Source: Trebouxia sp. TZW2008 (Eukaryota > Chlorophyta > Trebouxiophyceae > Trebouxiales > Trebouxiaceae). From it: DNA of 64,000 nucleotides. The DNA lies in NCBI GenBank assembly GCA_002118135.1, contig BDIU01000167.1, forward strand, positions 536 to 64,535. The letters are read 5' to 3'. A model generated the notes under the pieces. The model saw only the letters and a list, made by a program, of their open reading frames with translations. It made no database searches and was not told the origin of the DNA. Position 1 is the stretch's first letter. Every line of letters begins with the position of its first letter. A program made the position numbers and the translations under genes. Positions 47,457 through 59,639 of this stretch are shown here, one piece after another.

Positions 47457-47690
47457 TTCAAGGGCACTGCTGCAGCGCTTGGCAGTTGCTCTCAGGATGC
47501 CAGCTGTGGACATCACATCGTCAAGCGCACTCCTGCAGCGCTTTGCGATTGCCCACAGGATGCCAGAGAGGATGTTGGTCATGATGTTGGAGCATCACAT
47601 CGTCAAGCGCATTCCTGCAGTGCTTTGCAGTTGCCCTCAGGCTGCCAGAGAGGATGTTGATCATGATGTTGGAGCAGCTGACAGTGGCAA
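47457..47690. repeat. 62-82 bp tandem repeat, three copies
   Basis: Copies start gcac(t/c) at 47464, 47527 and 47609, each containing ctgcag(c/t)gctttgc. The period is not a multiple of three, so the reading frame shifts between copies. Confidence 0.8.
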
Positions 47691-48748
47691 TCAGCTTCAG
47701 GGCAGAGGGCGTATCCCTGGTCAGCAGGGCCCAGATGCGGCTGCATTGTGGCAGAGCATGTGCTGACCTGCGCTCCTGTTAGCAGGCAGCACAGTGGCAA
47801 TGCTGGCATCACATGGGGAGGGTCCGTCACTCAGTTTCCCTGGCAGCTGATAGTATTCGGCATCAATGATGTGCAAATGGGGCAGGGTTTCCGAGGTTGT
47901 TCATTTGCTGCATTGCAAGGGTTTGGCTTCGAAATTACACAGCTTGGTGACCAATTAACACAAGTGTCTGTGAGTTCATGGCCGGACATTGACAACCTGA
48001 AGCAAGCTTGTTCACACTTCAGCGTGTGATGGGTTACAGCCACTTTAGACATTCTGTCTTGGACTGCGTGTGAGTGACCAATTATCCAAAGCAGGTGAAT
48101 GTGTCTGACATCAGCAAGCAATGCAGTGGACACCTCAGGTCAGTCTGCTTGGATAGTTGAGACTTTCAGTTGGCAGAATGCGTCCTGACTTCATCATGGT
48201 GCAACATGATGCATGCAACTGCGCAATTGTTGACTTTGCTACTTGATCTAGAGAGTGTGAGTACTGGGGAGCCCAGATTCTGGCAAATCTTGCAGGCCAG
48301 CTTCCCGCCAATTCATAGCTGCTTGTGTTGCATAGGCACTCACGCTCCGTTGGATTCACATCTGCATGACCATGGCCTGTCCAAAGCTGCTGCTGGGCAG
48401 AACCTTGCAGCACCATTAGTCACGAAGTGGGATTAGTACGTTGTAGAACTTTATTCCACGTGGCTGTGAGATTTCGGGCACTTGCAGTGCTCCTTGCGCG
48501 TGTAATCTACGACCTAGCGCACAATCTGCCAGGTTGTCCAGCTTGGGGGACATTTTGACACGTCCTCTATCGTCGGCGTCCTGGCCTCGACCATCGCAAG
48601 TCAACGAACCAGCTGTTGCAGCGCTTCGCTTTGCAGTCCAGGCTTTCACGGCATCTGCAAGCAAGCAACGCGTCGGTGTCGCTTGCAAAATACAGCTACT
48701 GCACACACTGCTTTCCAGCACATTCCGCCGCGGCGAACAGCCGTTCAT
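47463..48748 (-). CDS. doubtful gene with one good exon
   Basis: On the minus strand an exon from about 47740 down to about 47600 follows a good acceptor (CACAATGCAG|CC) and reads IWALLTRDTPSALKLIATV, then NIMINILSGSLRATAKHCRN. Its tandem copies repeat the ATAKRC..AL motif. A possible first exon opens at an ATG at 48748 in the CpG-rich block upstream of the kinase gene and contains KMSPKLDNLADCALGRRL. I cannot join these, and the gene would end close to or antisense to the ARGLU1-like gene. No family is recognised. Confidence 0.3.
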
Positions 48749-48844
48749 GGTTGTCAGATGACTTCTGTAAGCGCAAGACAGTCTGCACTGCGCCATAGAG
48801 ACTACAGCCGTTTTTGACTCAGTCTGCAAGGAAGAGCCGCTTCC
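48749..48844. promoter_or_regulatory. 5' flank of the Aurora-like kinase
   Basis: End of a CpG-rich block (about 48480-48840) immediately before the start codon. Promoter role is inferred. Confidence 0.4.
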
Positions 48845-51800
48845 ATGGAGACCGATGATGACCGACCCAGCACAAGCGATTTTGCTGGAGTCCGTCATGA
48901 CTTTAGACCTGAGGACTTTACCAACCATATCATCATTGGGCGCGGCAAGTAAGTCAAGGACGATCGGCAGTGTGGATGGTTTTCTGGCTGATGCTTGCCG
49001 TGACCTGCTCTTTGCCCCAAATCAAAATGTGCAAGGTGCATTCGATGTTACTTTTGTCAGGCTGCATTGCCAGAATGAAGCGAGACCCCAATCTCGACTT
49101 ACCTCCTTGCAACACTTCTGCAGACCTGCAAAAGTTTAGCTATGGTTTTCCTGCATTAAGTCCAATTTATGCAAAACACGCATTCTGTGCAGGGACAGTA
49201 CAATATACTCAGCCTTCTGCAGCAAGATGAACAACCAGCAGGTCGCTATCAAGATGTATAACAAAGCAAAGCTTTCTGCATCCAAGCTGAGAGCCATCAA
49301 AAGGGAAGCAGCTATGATGATATACATGACAAGGAAAAGGTCAGGCAGCAGCAGCTATTCAGTCTGCATGCATGCTGTAGCAAAGCTCAGGCTTGTACAG
49401 CAGACAAACGCAGCTTTGTCTGTGATCTGTGCAATGACAGGTCCTCCAAAGTCTGCACGTATGTCAGCACCCAACTGAGGCTCATTTGTGCATCTGCATA
49501 TGCTGCATTCAAATTGCAATCTGTCATGCGCTCAACACAACTAAGGGACAGCTTGCAAGGCTCAGCAGTACTTGCACCTGCTCTGCATGCAAATCAGGAC
49601 AAGGGATGTAAAGCTATTGCACATATGAGGTTAAAGTCAATCTTTTGGACATGCAAAACATGCAGTCTATCTGCAGACAGTGTTCACGTGCAACTTGCAT
49701 GCATAACGAAGCTCTGATTGACAATGCAGGGTGCCATTGATCACAACTTTCCTCGCAGCATTCCAAGACAGCAAGCAGATATACATTGTGATGGAGCACT
49801 GCTCAGGAGGGGACCTGCTAGAGCAGCTGCTGAAGGAGGGCAGGGCAATGACAGAGCAGCGAGTTGCCCTAGAAGTGGCCCTGCCAATCCTGACAGCCCT
49901 ATCGCACATACATCAGCTCCGCATCATTCACAGGTTCTGCACCTTGACTAACCTTTGGTTGATGGCCTGACAGTACAACATGAGTTGCAGTACAGGCAGG
50001 GTTACTTGTCACGCGTGCTGATGAGGCTTGAATGCAAACTACTTGAGTGATGCCGCTTGCAGCATGCACAAATGTTTCATCACAGCGCCAAGACACTATT
50101 CAGCGCTGAGCCGTCAGCAACACACTGCCCTACAGAACAAAATCACTAGCTGATCCTGATGTATAAGCTTTGCTCAAGCCAATGCTTTGAGGTTGCACCA
50201 TGTACTTCACTCGTTGCAGAGATGTGCAGCAAATTGACTGACCTTTGTCGTGGAGTGGGTGGCTGTCAAAGTCCGAACGGAAACTTGGTGCAATAGATTG
50301 TTCTATGGAAATGCTGTGTTCAGCACTCTAAAAAAGGAAATGTTATTGATGCTGCACAGAGCTGCAAAGAGGATCCATTGTCAAATCAATCCCTGCACTT
50401 CTGTCTCTGATGCAATCACGATGTGGTACAGGGACATCAAGCTGGAAAACATTTTCATAGGAGCTGACGGGAGGGTCAAGCTTGGTGACTTTGGCTTGAC
50501 CATGAGCATGAAGCAGGAAGTCGCCATCAGCCCTGTTGGCACAGTGGAGTATATGGCGCCAGAGGTCAGAAATACCCTGTCCTTGCCAAAACTTCAAAGT
50601 GCACTGTTCTTGTCAGACCTTCAGGAGCTTCTCAGCGATTGAGATGTTGAGATTGGGCCTAAAGGAATGCCACGGTCTATCCAAGGCTTCTCAAACACGC
50701 CTAACGGCGTAGACGTTTTCTTTTTCTTTTCTTGAGATTGGGCCATGCTGTCGCATACATGCAGCCTTGCGAGCAGAGCTAGCCCTGAGAGGCTTGCAAG
50801 GCTTGCAGAGCTTGCAACTTGCTTGTTCAGTGGAACATGTAGGCAAAGCAGAAGTCACTGCAGCTCACTCTCTTTCAAAATGTTCTGTTTGTTCAGCATG
50901 ATTCAGCTCAGTGCAGAGCTCCAAGCACAGTCTTAGGCAGCTTGTCACATGGCGCTGTACCCTTCAGCCTCTATACCTGCCGTTTTGCAGGTGGTTGAGC
51001 TGCCGCCTGTAGAGCTAGTCAGCAATGGCACCATTGCAGCTCAAGACATCAAGGCATGTGATGAGAAAGTGGACATATGGGCGCTAGGGGTGACATTGTT
51101 TGAGTTGCTGACAGGTCAGAGTGCTTCACGGCAATGTTGCGCTGTTGTTGTACCACAACAAAAGCCGACTTATCTTCATGTGGCATCAGCTGACTCTGCA
51201 GGTCACTTGGCAGCTAGCCTTGACTAGCATTAGCAAGCACCTATGCAGTGGTGCTTGCAATCAGCTGTATTGCTGCAGCAACATGCGTCACAGCACTAAC
51301 TGTCAGAGAGAGCTCTTACAGCACGCAAAATTCATGATCAGCTGTGACTATGCCTATGATCTGACTGTGCCAAGCCTAAGTTTCAGCGTTCTGTAGTCGT
51401 GCTGACACTGATCACTGTGGCTGTGCTCCTCATCAGCTGGCTCAGCATGCACCGTGGTTCACGGCTTGCGTCATGCTGCAGGTCAGCTGCCATTTGAAGG
51501 AGCAGATAAGCCAGCCATCAAAGCAGCCATTTTGAGAGGCCAGATGAAGCAGCTACCAACAAGCCTAAGGCCTGAATGTGTCTCTTTCATGAGCATGATG
51601 CTGGCAAGAGATCCTCGCCAGAGAGCTTCAGCTCATGACCTCCTGCAACATCCATTCATCAAGATGTATGCAACGCCTACCAGGACAGCTTCAGGCCAGC
51701 TGTCACCTTCCAAGCAGAATATGTCTCGGCTGGGCTCAAAGGAGACAACAGTGGCAGAGCTGAAGGGCGTGCACAGGCAGTCATCAAGCAATGCCAGTCA

Positions 51801-52350
51801 AGGCACCACTGTGACAGCTCAGGCCCTGCCTTTGTCTTTCAGCCTCAGGCACAACGAGCTTGCAGATCCGACCATTCAGGAAAGGATGGTGCTCAAGGTA
51901 GGATTGCTGCACGGCTGGACGGCACCGCTGCTGAATGATCTGCGGGTTGACTTGCTGAGCTTCATGCTCGCGGTGCAGGTGGAAGCGTGTTCGCATGATT
52001 CAACCGACAGCTTGATCAGAGCACAGCATGCGGCCTTGCTTGATTGTGGAGGTGCAATGTCGTCAAGCAACAGCATGACGTCGTGCTCCAGTCCACCTCA
52101 TGCGCACAGCCTTGCCAACGCAGACAGCCCTCGAGGCTCAGGCTCATTTGCAAGGGGGCTGTCAAAAAGCAAAAGCCCGCTTCAGCTGGAGAATCGCTCA
52201 TGGTCTGCTAGCCAAATGCGCAGCATGAACGCGGATCGGCGGGCTGAGCAAATCGGGTCACCCACCTTCCTCAAAAAGGTTGCAGGGATGTTCAAGAATA
52301 TGCTCAACAGGTCTACTTTAGATGAGGAGATTTCAAAACCATTCAGATGA
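48845..52350 (+). CDS. Aurora-like Ser/Thr protein kinase
   Basis: Six phase-consistent exons: 48845-48948, 49193-49339, 49730-49933, 50432-50564, 50991-51114 and 51482-52350. They encode 526 residues. The kinase domain starts near residue 26 with IIGRGKDSTIYSAF, then QVAIKMYNK (K55), HRDIKLENIF (D153), GDFGL (171-173) and VEYMAPE. VDIWALGVTLFELLTGQLPF and ARDPRQRASAHDLLQHPFI close the domain. A Ser-rich, basic tail of about 200 residues follows. The domain order and central sequence resemble Aurora kinases and the Chlamydomonas Aurora-like kinase group, but the glycine loop is poor (GRGKDS). A mitotic or ciliary role is only a guess from family. The last exon contains an 81-nt in-frame segment (51898-51978) bounded by GTAGGA and TGCAG that may be an intron; without it the protein has 499 residues. 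Confidence 0.82.
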
Positions 52351-53521
52351 GGGGCTAAGTCAGCAGGGAAACTTTGTGTCTTTTTTTTGTTGCACCGTTT
52401 CTGGGGTGAGTCAATTAGTGTCCATGCCCAACACATATGTCAGTACATGCCCAGAAAATGGGGAATCTGGGTGTCAGACGCGATGTCTGAGTCAGACCAT
52501 GACATCAGCAGCTATGCTCACTCACCATTGTGAGACGGGTCCTTCAGTGAGTTTGCATGCATCTGTTCCAGATGCAGGCCCAACGTGCAGCTTTTTGGCT
52601 GAGTCAGTCAGTTACTGAACCAGATTGCCTCCCTTTACTTTTTATTATCTTGCTGTACAGCTTTGTGCACACCTGCATGAGCGTTAGGGCAAGCTGCAGT
52701 CAGCATGCAGCATCAAAGGTCACATTGCTTTCTGGAGTCATCCCCATCTTCCCACCTTCCTTAATCAAGCCGCTTGACAGGCACTTTCTTTTCACTAATA
52801 TAGCAGACACAGCTTAGCAAACAGACCTGTCATGATCAGTGTAGCCCTAGCTAGCTATAGCACTTTTACTTACCTCTGTACACGTAACACCTAGCCTGTG
52901 TCACTCATGCTCAACACAAGAGCATTTGCGCTTTGAGAGCAGCAATGCTGGGCTGCCTCTATCAACAGAGGCTCCCATTATGATGCCTCACGGCGCAGAC
53001 TTTTCTTTTCTTGTTGTGCACAAGCTGCTATATTGTCCGATTGTCCCAGGCTTGCATGACTGCAATATGCAGCTTCAAATTGTGTGCTGCCACTTTGTGA
53101 CTGTTGCTCATGCCACGACTCAGCGCCTGTATATATTCCTGCCAGCTGCTCCTGAAATCAGTGCTCAGGCCGCCAGTGCCTGCAGAGCACAAACATCCTG
53201 TCAGCCAACCCCATTTGTGCAGAAGAACAGGAGGAACAAGAAGGGAAAACAACAGAAAAAGAACTGAAAAGAGAGCTTGTACGTGAGCATTGACAGTGTA
53301 CAGCTCATGCGGTCATATCGCTGTGCTTGCTCTGACGCTTGATGCACGACTGTATGCTGTACAAATGCAGAAATCTGCAGTGCAAGTTACCAAAGCTCAA
53401 GGGTTGTACTGATGCAACATTGGCTGGACCACAAGCTTCAAACAACTGACCAGCACTACGTATTCAATGACATCAGCTTTCTGTTTTGATGAAATTGCTC
53501 AACACAAAAACAAAGAAGCGC
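52351..53521. other. 3' flanks of two convergent genes
   Basis: No firm gene. A plus frame ending near 53267 finishes in a very basic tail (RRNKKGKQQKKN) after an acceptor-like run, but no partner exon was found. Confidence 0.4.
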
Positions 53522-56500
53522 TCAAAAGTATACAGCAGCCGCAAGAAACCTCCATGCAACTGTGTGACCAAACAGACTATGAGAGAGCATTGGGTTGAAA
53601 TGCTGACCCAGTTCTTTGGCTTTCTTGATGTGGGGCCACAGCAGCAGGTCTGCAGCATTGATGCATGTCTCCAGCTCCCAGAGACTGTACAAGGCCTGTT
53701 CCCCTTGGCAGGCCTTTGCCACTGATGCTCCTCCAGCCTGTTGCACAAGCCCAAAATGGTGCAACAGTTCATTTACAGTCCATAACTTCAGTATCTACCA
53801 AGCTGAGCCTGCTGAGCCTGTCTAGCATGCACGAATGCAAGCGCGGCAAAACACTTGGATGCATGCTAATTTCAATCCAATATATCAGCAAATCACACAC
53901 CCAAGCTTTACCTAAGGTAGCAGAAGGTGTTGCACAGACTTTGATGATGATTGTAACTCACCAAAGCTGTTGCGCTGTGCAGATGATGCACATGTGCTGT
54001 AATAAAAAGCAGTCATAACATGCATGCTTGATTGTGTGAGCATGATCTCTTACAACGCACGCATTTGGATGCTCACATCACTGTGTACAATACATGCCAG
54101 AGCAGAGAACACACATCAGCAATTGTAACATGCACAGCCAGAAATGCATGCCTACTCACCTGAAACCAAGAGCAGGCTTCAATGACCTCCTGGGGATCAA
54201 CAGCGGACCCAGCAGACACCGCAAACCCTACTTCCTTTGGCTGACCCTGCAAGCAACCATTCTGTGAATGCATACACTGTTTTCCTCAGCTTACACTTGA
54301 CATGTCAGCACAGGTCAGTCAACAGGAGATCTTGTGTGCTTTGCTGCTGGAGATTGCCCCTGCAATGCTATGCTTCTGGACACATGTGAATATGCTGAAC
54401 AGCAGACAGCACTTCAGGGCTGAGTGAGTGGCTTGGAAATGGTATTCTGGTCATAAACTCACGTGACAGCAGCAGCTCAAAAGTATTACGCTTGAGGATG
54501 TGTACATACATGCGTTTGGCAGTTTGTCATTTACCATGAGGGAAAGCAAAGGGTTTTGTTTTCCTTTCAACATGAACACAACATTGCCTCAACTGTGCAT
54601 GTTCTTGACATTGTCTGTATGACCCCCTGCTGGGTCACTAAGACAGTACAACAATGTAATGTAATTATCCAAAAAGGGCAAAGCAAGCATGAGCACTGTT
54701 TTCCACCAGCACAACATGCTGCAGTCATGGATGCACAGCTGACAACAAAGACAGCATGTGGTCACATTGCTAGCTTGCGCTGCGAGAGCAACTCGTTGAG
54801 ATGTACCTTCTTTGGAGTCAGGCACAAGCTGCGCAATAGGTAACCCACGCCAGCTTGTTGCAGAGCGTAGCCTCGGTTGCATTGCGCTGGCAGCTGCTTG
54901 AGTGCTGCAAGGTGCGCTCTGTGGCTTGGGCCAAGCTGTGCTGCTTGGTGTGCAATCACAGCAAATTTGTTCTCCCACTCTTTGTCGTCAACGGCACTCA
55001 ACACTGCCTCCATTGCCATCTGCAATCAGTCAGTCCATCATGTGAACACATGCATGACTGTGCATGACATGTTGTTGCAGAAGCAAGCAAGCAAGCAAGC
55101 AAGCAAGGAAGTAGTTCATCATGCAAAGCAAGCTGGTTTGAGAATCGGTGATGCCTTTTCAGGATGACATGACATGCTCAGTGCAAGCAATTTGATGTCG
55201 AGAACAGCAGGCAAGGTATAGGATATTATATCATTAAATGAATAAACAGTCACGACTGCTGTCTTGTATGTGCGCGTTCAGATGCACGTGCTTCCAACCT
55301 GTCAAAATGACTCATCACTTTGCTGATTAGTACAGCAGAAGTGGTGCGCGATGGTTGTGCATGTGGGGCACATTTATAACTGCAACAACGCACCATGCTG
55401 CATGTCAATATGTAGGGTACACAAATTGAAGCGTCACAAACTGCTGCACTGCACTACATGTCACCTGAACCTCAATTGCTAGTAGTTGTCCAACGGGGTC
55501 AAGGCGTAAGCTCAGCAGTATCAGTAGCAGTTGAAAGAGTCCTATAGCCTTCAGAGAGGATTCACGCGGCGCCTGTGGACGTCAGAAGCACAAGCTTGAT
55601 TATCTGTTCATCACAGCTCAAGGTTGAGTTGATGCTGTTTTGGTGCTCTGCATCAACTAGCTATAGGAGGAGCTGCTCTGCAGCTGTGCCTGCTAGCATA
55701 CAGTGATTGGTTGATAGATTGACACCTGTGCCTGCGCAAACGCAAGGTAGGTAACAGATATGCCTCACCCTGTTTCTGTAGGCCATACAGCAGCAGCAGC
55801 TAGCATAGTGTACGGTGCCATGAAGCAATAGCAAGCTGCAATCACCACAAGCAGTCACAGTGTGACAATTGACCGAGCAAATCACATGTCTTCCTGCTGC
55901 TGCTGCTGCAACTACCATACACTTGTGCGTTCAGTCACTCTTGCAAGGCCTTGTGATGAATAACTAGTATTTGACTTGGCAAGGACCTCTTACTGCGTAG
56001 TAGCTGTGACTTCTTAGCTGATGAAGCGTCCCTTGACTGGTGGCTACGAAAGCAGCACATGTGATCAGAAGGACTGTGAGTACTTGCAAAGTTTACAGCT
56101 TCTGCAGGACGTGTGCCAATCAACAACATACATACCTGTGTGTGGTATCTGCATACTGCTGGCAGCGTGCGCAGCAGCAGCTGCAAGTGGTACAAGGTGC
56201 CTTTCAGCACGGCCGGCTTTGCTTGATTGCCTGACATGGGTCGCTCATCCTTGGCTGGGTCTATCTGCCGCTCATCAAAGGGCGCCAGTCCAAGTGCCTT
56301 GAAGGCTTGTACAAAGTCTTGATCTGAGGGCACTGCCAGAAGGGCGGGGGGCTGCGATTGGGCATCATACAAGCTGGACACTGCAAATGACTCCAGAAGG
56401 TCAGAGGGAGTTTGGCATGCTTTTCCAAAGCGCAGCTTACAAGTTGGTGGTCAATTTGATTGCAGCTCAGAGGGACCCAGGTCTAGTGCCTTGAAAGCTT

Positions 56501-59253
56501 TTATGAAATGTTGATCTGAGAGCACTGACTGGATGCTTCGTGGCTGAGGTGGGGCATGGTACAAGCTGGACACTACAGATAATTCCACAGTGAGACACAG
56601 GCGTGACATTGTCTACATTGGAAAATTCAGGCAGTCATGCAGCATTCACACTGAAACAGAGTGATTTGAGGCCTGGATGGCTGAATTGGGGTGTCATACA
56701 AGCTAGACACTGCAGGCGATTCAAAAAACAACTTGACATGGGTGAGGGAATTGGGTGAGCAGCAGACCCTGAGAATCTAGCACCTGTGTTTTGAGCACAG
56801 CCTGGGTCTACCTGAAGCTCATGACATGTGTGGTGAAACTCAAGGATCACTTACAGTGAAAACAGTGCTTTGGCAGAGGGCAGAAGGCCTGTGGCAAGTT
56901 GTGAGCTTGACTTTCAGCCGCTGCACTCATGCATGCAGCAAGGTCACGCATAATCAGTCAACTGTCAATTTGCCTGCTGAGCCTGCTTGTCCTTGATTCT
57001 TCATCAGCATAGACATGAGCAACAGCAAGTCCACCAGCAGCAATGAGGGTAAAAGCAAATGGCTGTTGGGTGATTACATGTAGGCAGGGATGTGTGGCAC
57101 CCTAGGAGGGCTTCATACTGGTGCGTGTCCCCAAGCAAAGCCATGAGCGTCTTGAACGCAGCTGTGGCCACCTGCAAATCATCACACTGGTCACAGTCTG
57201 GCTGTGGTATTGGTCAGATGCTCTGAATACCAGATGATAGGGTCAGCTCACAGTCGTGGGTGGCAGGCGAGCCTGAAACATCAACATTATTTGCTGGGTT
57301 CCAGATATACATACTCCGGGTACTGCGGGCTCGATCTCGTGTGTCTGATCTAATCATCTGGTCAAGCATAGAGGCCTAAAAGTGACCCATGTAATGCTGT
57401 GCAGGCAAGCCTGATGCATCAGCATTATTTGCTGAGGTGCACATATGTACACTCCGCGCACTGTGGGCTCAAGCTCTTGTCTTTGATGTAACCACCAGGT
57501 CAAGCATAGAAGCCCAGAAACAGTGCAGTGAAGTTGAATGTAACACCACGCAGGAGCAGGTGGGCTGCTGTTCATGCAATGACTGCAAAACAAGCCTGCA
57601 TGAGTAAATGCAGCTCATGTTGCCGTACCTTGAGACTTTGACTGAGCGCCAGCAGCTGGAAGAGATTCTGGATCAGCGCTGCTGAGCATGGCTTGCCACT
57701 CCTGCAGATGAACAACACGCAATCCCTTAGAGCAGACGGAGAACAAGGCCCAGCAAGCATGAGACACTTGCAGCAAAAGACTTTAAGGCCGTGTTCAGGT
57801 ACACAAAATGACTCAGATAAGACCAAAAGCAACATCAGAAGCTGCTGATAGTGCCTCCAGATACACCTGTGCTTGAGTGTACACAAGGTCATAGGCAGGA
57901 CTTGTGGTCTCCTGAACATGCAACTGTACTCCAAAGCAAGGGCGCAAGCAGGACTGTTGATCTAGGTTACTTGCACTTTCACACATGTGTGTTGGCACGT
58001 ACAAGATAGGCTGGCAAAACAGCAATTGTGCCACACAACCTTAGCACCAGTGCTGAAACATGTAGAACTTGTGCATATCACCATGTCAGTTCCATGATGA
58101 TCATTACTAGTACAGTTTTGTACAATTTTGCAGTGTGGAGCGTACGTGAAGCAGAAGCGCTGCAGCCAGCCGTTGAGTAGCAGGGCGCAGGGCAGGTCCA
58201 CCTTGCTTGCAGCAGCTCCAGACAAGCTGTGAAGCTCTTGTGTGCAGCCTGCAATCAGATCCTCAACACCAGCAAAGCTGCACTCAGGTGGGTCTTGCAC
58301 CTGCGAGCACTTTCAGCGCTGCTCAAGCATTGAATTGCAGCACATGTCTTTCGAATATGCCTGAACATCACAATGCTGTAAATGTGCAGTGCTGCATCAG
58401 CATCAAGTCACATCAGTGGCTACCATGGTCGAGTACATTGTTGGAATTGATGCAATTGGCTCATTCATTCCAGTTTGAGACAATACATGAAAGTGGTTGA
58501 AAGAAATCACAAATTCAATGCTTATGTGTCATTAGTGAGATGTCTGTCTTGGCCATTGCGTGGTAAGTCATCTGAAGAACAAACTGTAACATGTGTACCA
58601 TGTCATTGAGATGTATAGATTGCTGTGGAGGGTGCGCACCTCAGCTGGGAAGAGAACTTGATGCAGCACCACTGGCTCAGGGTCTTCTTCTCCCTGCAGT
58701 TCCCTAGCCTGCTGCTGAGCAGCTGCCGTCATTTGCTCAGCTGCCTCATCATCTTCTTCACTGTCACTGACATGAGCTGCTTGCATTTGCTCGACGTTTC
58801 TGCGCCGTTTGACCTTTTCACCCTTGATCTTGAGTAAGCTGTCCAGTACTCTGTGGCCCTTCTTGAACCTAAAGTGCATGACCATTGGACTGGGGTGTTC
58901 ACTGGACAAAACAGGGGGTTGCAGACTGCCTTAGCACCCACTCTGTATTGAGGATGGCTGCGCCTGTGTCATCTTCACTGTCTGAAAATCTCTCTACCCC
59001 AGGAGGAGCAGCCATTCTTTGTCGTCCATTGTTGGGCTTTAGAGCCAAGTCCTCCTCTAGGGCTTCAAGAGTCGACTTGCTCTTTTTCCTGCACAGCGCA
59101 AGAGATTTGCGTACGTCCGCAGATTGCTGCATGTCGCTGGCACGCAAGCTTTGACACCCTCTGACTATGAGAGGCGACATGCGCTCGTGACAACAGCAGA
59201 ACGTCACTGGCGTACTTTGATCCAACGGCTTGCTCGGTTTTCCTCTTGCTCAT
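53522..59253 (-). CDS. unrecognised nuclear-type protein with acidic/basic N-terminus and helical body
   Basis: The first exons join in phase: 59253-59216, 59088-58942, 58901-58640 and 58300-58146. They read MSKRKTEQAVGS, KKKSKSTLEALEEDL, an acidic RFSDSEDD patch, MHFRFKKGHRVLDSLLKIKG, a second acidic patch VSDSEEDDEAAEQ, then LIAGCTQELHSLSG and LLLNGWLQRFCFT. Further likely exons lie near 57914-57850, 57702-57628, 57171-57118, 56373-56170, 55021-54845 (MAMEAVLSAVDDKEWENKF), 54247-54160 and a terminal exon ending at 53522 (ALYSLWELETCINAADLLLW). The body looks all-helical, HEAT-like in places (VATAAFKTLMALLGD). Basic and acidic patches suggest a nuclear, DNA- or chromatin-associated protein; I cannot name a family. 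Several exons have decayed tandem copies. Shares a promoter region with the aldo-keto reductase. Confidence 0.6.
55081..55107. repeat. (CAAG)n microsatellite
   Basis: Short perfect run of caag units just upstream (gene sense) of the exon beginning at 55021. Confidence 0.9.
56266..56725. repeat. decayed tandem copies of an exon start
   Basis: On the minus strand the exon starting SSLYDAQSQPPALLAVPSD (about 56373) is repeated near 56575 as SSLYHAPPQPRSIQSVLSD and near 56708 as SSLYDTPIQPSRPQ. The outer copies break frame. Confidence 0.8.
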
Positions 59254-59639
59254 GGTGACACAAGTCTGACTCTAAGCGACAGAGGGCGCTGATGGCCTAC
59301 GGCCCAGGACAGTACAAATCAAGTCGTTTTGAACGTAGACAGTTTCGACAGGAGGAGGCATGCGGCAAACGTTCACTTGACGACCAATCTCAGTTCCTTT
59401 CCTCACGCCTCACGCAGCATGCAAAGCATATGCAACGTGCAGCATGGCATTGCGCTGGTGATGCATCCCTCGGTAGCGAGAGCTGCAAGAGCGCTGTGGG
59501 TGGTGAGCGAGCAGCAAATTCTCATCGATTGCATAGCGCGAAGCTGTCTAGGGACACGGAAGCGTTGACGTCAGTGTTGTAGCTGAGGTCTCGCATGGTC
59601 ATCAGGCACTGCGCTCAGCAAACATGACTAGCAGTCGTC
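59254..59639. promoter_or_regulatory. CpG-rich divergent promoter region
   Basis: Separates two start codons (59253 minus, 59640 plus). It is CpG-richer than the gene bodies. An open plus frame at 59292-59582 lacks splice support. Confidence 0.45.
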
